NCBI RefSeq assembly: GCF_009829075.1
Contig: NZ_WUQZ01000007.1
Coordinates: forward strand, 62,001-126,000
DNA: 64,000 bases
Origin: Sphingobacterium composti
GTDB lineage: Bacteria > Bacteroidota > Bacteroidia > Sphingobacteriales > Sphingobacteriaceae
Direction: 5' to 3'
This document shows positions 62,063-64,000 of this stretch, piece after piece. The translations under genes and the position numbers were made by a program. Within the stretch, counting starts at the first letter, position 1, and each line of letters starts with the position of its first letter. Under the pieces are notes generated by a model. That model was not told where the DNA came from. It saw only the letters and a list, made by a program, of their open reading frames with translations, and searched no databases.

Positions 62063-63316
62063 ATGGCATACTTATTTACATCCGAATCCGTATCGGAAGG
62101 CCATCCTGACAAAATTGCCGATCAAATTTCAGATGCATTAATTGACAATTTCTTAGCTTGGGACGAAGATTCACGCGTAGCAATAGAAACTTTAGTTACG
62201 ACAGGACAAGTTGTATTAGCTGGAGAGGTTAAGTCTAAAATTTATCTTGATGTTCAAAAGATTACACGTTCTGTAATTGAAAAAATAGGCTATACCAAAT
62301 CAGAATATATGTTTGAGGCGAACTCTTGTGGTGTCCTTTCGGCCATACATGAGCAATCCGCTGATATCAATCAAGGTGTGGATCGTAAAAGCAAACAAGA
62401 GCAAGGTGCTGGTGACCAGGGAATCATGTTCGGCTACGCGAGCAACGAGACTGAAAATTATATGCCTTTGGCTTTAGACCTTTCTCATCGTTTGCTATAC
62501 GAATTGGCAGAATTGCGTCGTGAAAATAACCAAATCACCTACCTGCGCCCTGATGCAAAGTCGCAAGTAACTTTAGAATATAGCGACGACCATAAACCAC
62601 AACGTATTGATACTATTGTAATTTCGACCCAGCACGATGAGTTCGACACGGAGCCAAATATGTTGGTCAAGATTACAGAAGATATCAAAAATATATTGAT
62701 CCCCCGTGTAAAGGCGCAATTAAAGCCTGAATTACAAACTTTATTCAACGATGATATAAAATTCCATATCAATCCTACTGGAAAATTTGTAATCGGCGGT
62801 CCGCACGGTGATACGGGATTGACAGGGCGTAAAATCATTGTAGATACATATGGTGGCAAAGGTGCTCACGGTGGCGGTGCTTTCTCAGGAAAAGATCCAT
62901 CAAAAGTTGACCGTTCAGCAGCTTATGCTACTCGTCATATTGCGAAGAATTTAGTTGCTGCTGGTGTAGCTGACGAAATATTAGTACAAATTTCTTACGC
63001 TATCGGAGTAAAAGATCCAATGGGGATTTATGTAAATACGTATGGCACAAGTAAGGTGAATTTTACTGATGGTGAAATTGCGCAAAAGATTTCAGACTTA
63101 TTTGATATGACACCTTATGGTATCGAAACAAGACTAGGTTTACGTAATCCTATTTATGCCGAAACTGCAGCTTACGGTCATATGGGAAGAACAAATAAGA
63201 AAGTAACGAAGACTTTTGACAATACAAATGGCGAAACTAAAACCCTTGAAGTGGAATTATTCACATGGGAAAAATTAGATTACGTCGATAAAATAAAAGA
63301 AGCATTTGGCATCTAA
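62063..63316 (+). CDS. metK: S-adenosylmethionine synthetase
   Basis: 417 residues, usual length for Bacteroidota (E. coli 384). Motifs: [35 protein letters not shown], and [19 protein letters not shown] with the ATP/phosphate loop. It makes SAM from methionine and ATP. The upstream leader resembles a SAM-II riboswitch and would provide feedback control by product. A strong terminator begins at the stop codon. The methionine aminotransferase at 3.2 kb uses the same precursor but is far away. Confidence 0.97.
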   Translation: MAYLFTSESVSEGHPDKIADQISDALIDNFLAWDEDSRVAIETLVTTGQVVLAGEVKSKIYLDVQKITRSVIEKIGYTKSEYMFEANSCGVLSAIHEQSADINQGVDRKSKQEQGAGDQGIMFGYASNETENYMPLALDLSHRLLYELAELRRENNQITYLRPDAKSQVTLEYSDDHKPQRIDTIVISTQHDEFDTEPNMLVKITEDIKNILIPRVKAQLKPELQTLFNDDIKFHINPTGKFVIGGPHGDTGLTGRKIIVDTYGGKGAHGGGAFSGKDPSKVDRSAAYATRHIAKNLVAAGVADEILVQISYAIGVKDPMGIYVNTYGTSKVNFTDGEIAQKISDLFDMTPYGIETRLGLRNPIYAETAAYGHMGRTNKKVTKTFDNTNGETKTLEVELFTWEKLDYVDKIKEAFGI

Positions 63317-63354
63317 TACTAAACGCGGAATCTAAAGATTCCGCGTTTAGTATT
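63315..63354. terminator. Terminator between metK and the DUF58 gene
   Basis: An 18-bp perfect stem, 63315-63332 with 63337-63354, centre AAACGCGGAATC, loop TAAA. It overlaps the stop codons of both convergent genes. Confidence 0.85.
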
Positions 63355-64000
63355 TAAATCAATCCTCGAGCTTTAATTTCTAAGTATTTATTAATTGATT
63401 TAATACTCAAATCCTCAGGAGCCGTATAGATCGTTTGAAGACCGTGTCTATTTAATTCTTGAATGATTAGATTCTTTTCATACACAAATTTCTCCGCAAT
63501 AATCTTATTATAAATCTCCACTGAAGTCTTTGCATTTTCCTTTGACAATTGGATTAATTCCGTATTCTTAAAAACCACAGCTACGATTATGTGACTCTTA
63601 GCCATCATTTTAAGATACGGTAGTTGACGATTCAGCGAATCTAACGTTTCAAAATTACTATACAAAAAGATTAAGCTACGCTTATTAATATGGCGGCGCA
63701 TAAATGCATACAAATTTCCAAATTCGGATTCTTCAAAATTTGTCTTAATGCCATATAACTTATCTGAAATAAGCTTCATCTGCTTATTATTCCTTTCTGG
63801 AGAAATATGATTTTCACTTTTTTTACCAAATGTCAACATCCCGGCTCTATCTTGTTTTAAAATCGCAGCATTCGACAAAACTAAGGTAGAATTGATTGCA
63901 TAATCCAACAACGTCATATCATTAAAAGGCATACGCATCACTCGCCCAATATCAATAAAAGAATAAATTGGCTGCGATTTCTCTTCTTGGTATTGATTCA
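63354..64000 (-). CDS. DUF58 domain-containing protein, C-terminal part (cut by window edge)
   Basis: About 215 codons present; the frame stays open to base 64000, so the start is outside. Family marks: YSFIDIGRVMRMPFNDMTLLDYAINSTLVLSNAA (read in parts) and later RSLIFLYSNFETLDSL, LKMMAKSHIIVAVVF. DUF58 proteins have a von Willebrand A-like fold and usually sit in a cluster with a MoxR ATPase and membrane proteins; those would lie beyond the right edge. An internal ATG at 63941 is not a likely start. Confidence 0.88.
   Translation of the reverse strand, partial: NQYQEEKSQPIYSFIDIGRVMRMPFNDMTLLDYAINSTLVLSNAAILKQDRAGMLTFGKKSENHISPERNNKQMKLISDKLYGIKTNFEESEFGNLYAFMRRHINKRSLIFLYSNFETLDSLNRQLPYLKMMAKSHIIVAVVFKNTELIQLSKENAKTSVEIYNKIIAEKFVYEKNLIIQELNRHGLQTIYTAPEDLSIKSINKYLEIKARGLI

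Noticed and set aside
1-64000. CRISPR arrays, tRNA or rRNA genes, prophage or insertion-sequence genes
   Set aside because: No regularly spaced repeats, no cloverleaf or ribosomal RNA sequences recognised, and no transposase or phage proteins apart from the intron remnant.

Overview
The window looks like a contiguous piece of a Bacteroidota chromosome, most likely family Sphingobacteriaceae (Sphingobacterium or Pedobacter relatives). The evidence is: AT-rich DNA; several carboxypeptidase-regulatory-domain TonB receptors; families typical of the phylum (DUF4374, DUF4876, DUF6850, DUF5686, PafA-type phosphatase, NagB/PIG-L fusion, a short NuoG); weak or absent Shine-Dalgarno sequences; and repeated TAnnTTTG boxes, the -7 element of the Bacteroidota housekeeping sigma factor. 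No rRNA, tRNA or CRISPR was seen. Both ends cut through genes (typA at the left, a DUF58 gene at the right).

Layout. 1-6.5 kb: end of typA, ecotin, radA, a TlpA-type thioredoxin, a methionine aminotransferase and a NagB/PIG-L fusion. 6.6-14.1 kb: an iron/siderophore block with a siderophore receptor, an AraC regulator, a second receptor and a DUF4374 lipoprotein (the last two resemble XusA/XusB). 14.2-15.4 kb: an ECF sigma factor overlapping a membrane-protein gene. 15.5-20.7 kb: a coupled dipeptidase/serine-hydrolase pair, xseA-xseB and a secreted orphan. 20.75-21.5 kb: a 5'-truncated group II intron lying just behind a terminator hairpin. 21.5-29.4 kb: an operon of TonB receptor, DUF4876 lipoprotein, DUF6850 outer-membrane protein and a gingipain/caspase-like protein with HEAT-like repeats. 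29.5-41 kb: uvrA, pafA-like, Rrf2 regulator, dcd, a phosphopantetheinyl transferase, an AI-2E-type permease, an enoyl-CoA hydratase and a DUF5686 protein.

41-54 kb is a complete nuoA-N operon for respiratory complex I, all on the minus strand, with a promoter before nuoA and a terminator after nuoN. 54-60.2 kb is a TonB energisation operon: exbB, two exbD genes, tonB, a small membrane protein, a PstS-like lipoprotein and a TPR protein. It could supply the proton-motive-force-driven energy that the three TonB receptors need. 60.5-64 kb holds a SUI1-family gene, a lipid kinase, metK behind a leader that matches the SAM-II riboswitch pattern, and a DUF58 gene.

The observations I rate highest are: (1) the SAM-II-like leader of metK; (2) the receptor/DUF4876/DUF6850/clan-CD-peptidase operon, whose promoter carries the same palindrome as the two siderophore receptors; (3) that shared 17-nt palindrome itself, a candidate iron (Fur) operator; (4) the group II intron remnant with class C hallmarks; and (5) a NagB domain that lacks a residue normally catalytic. 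All functional statements come from reading motifs and recalled families; no database search was run.
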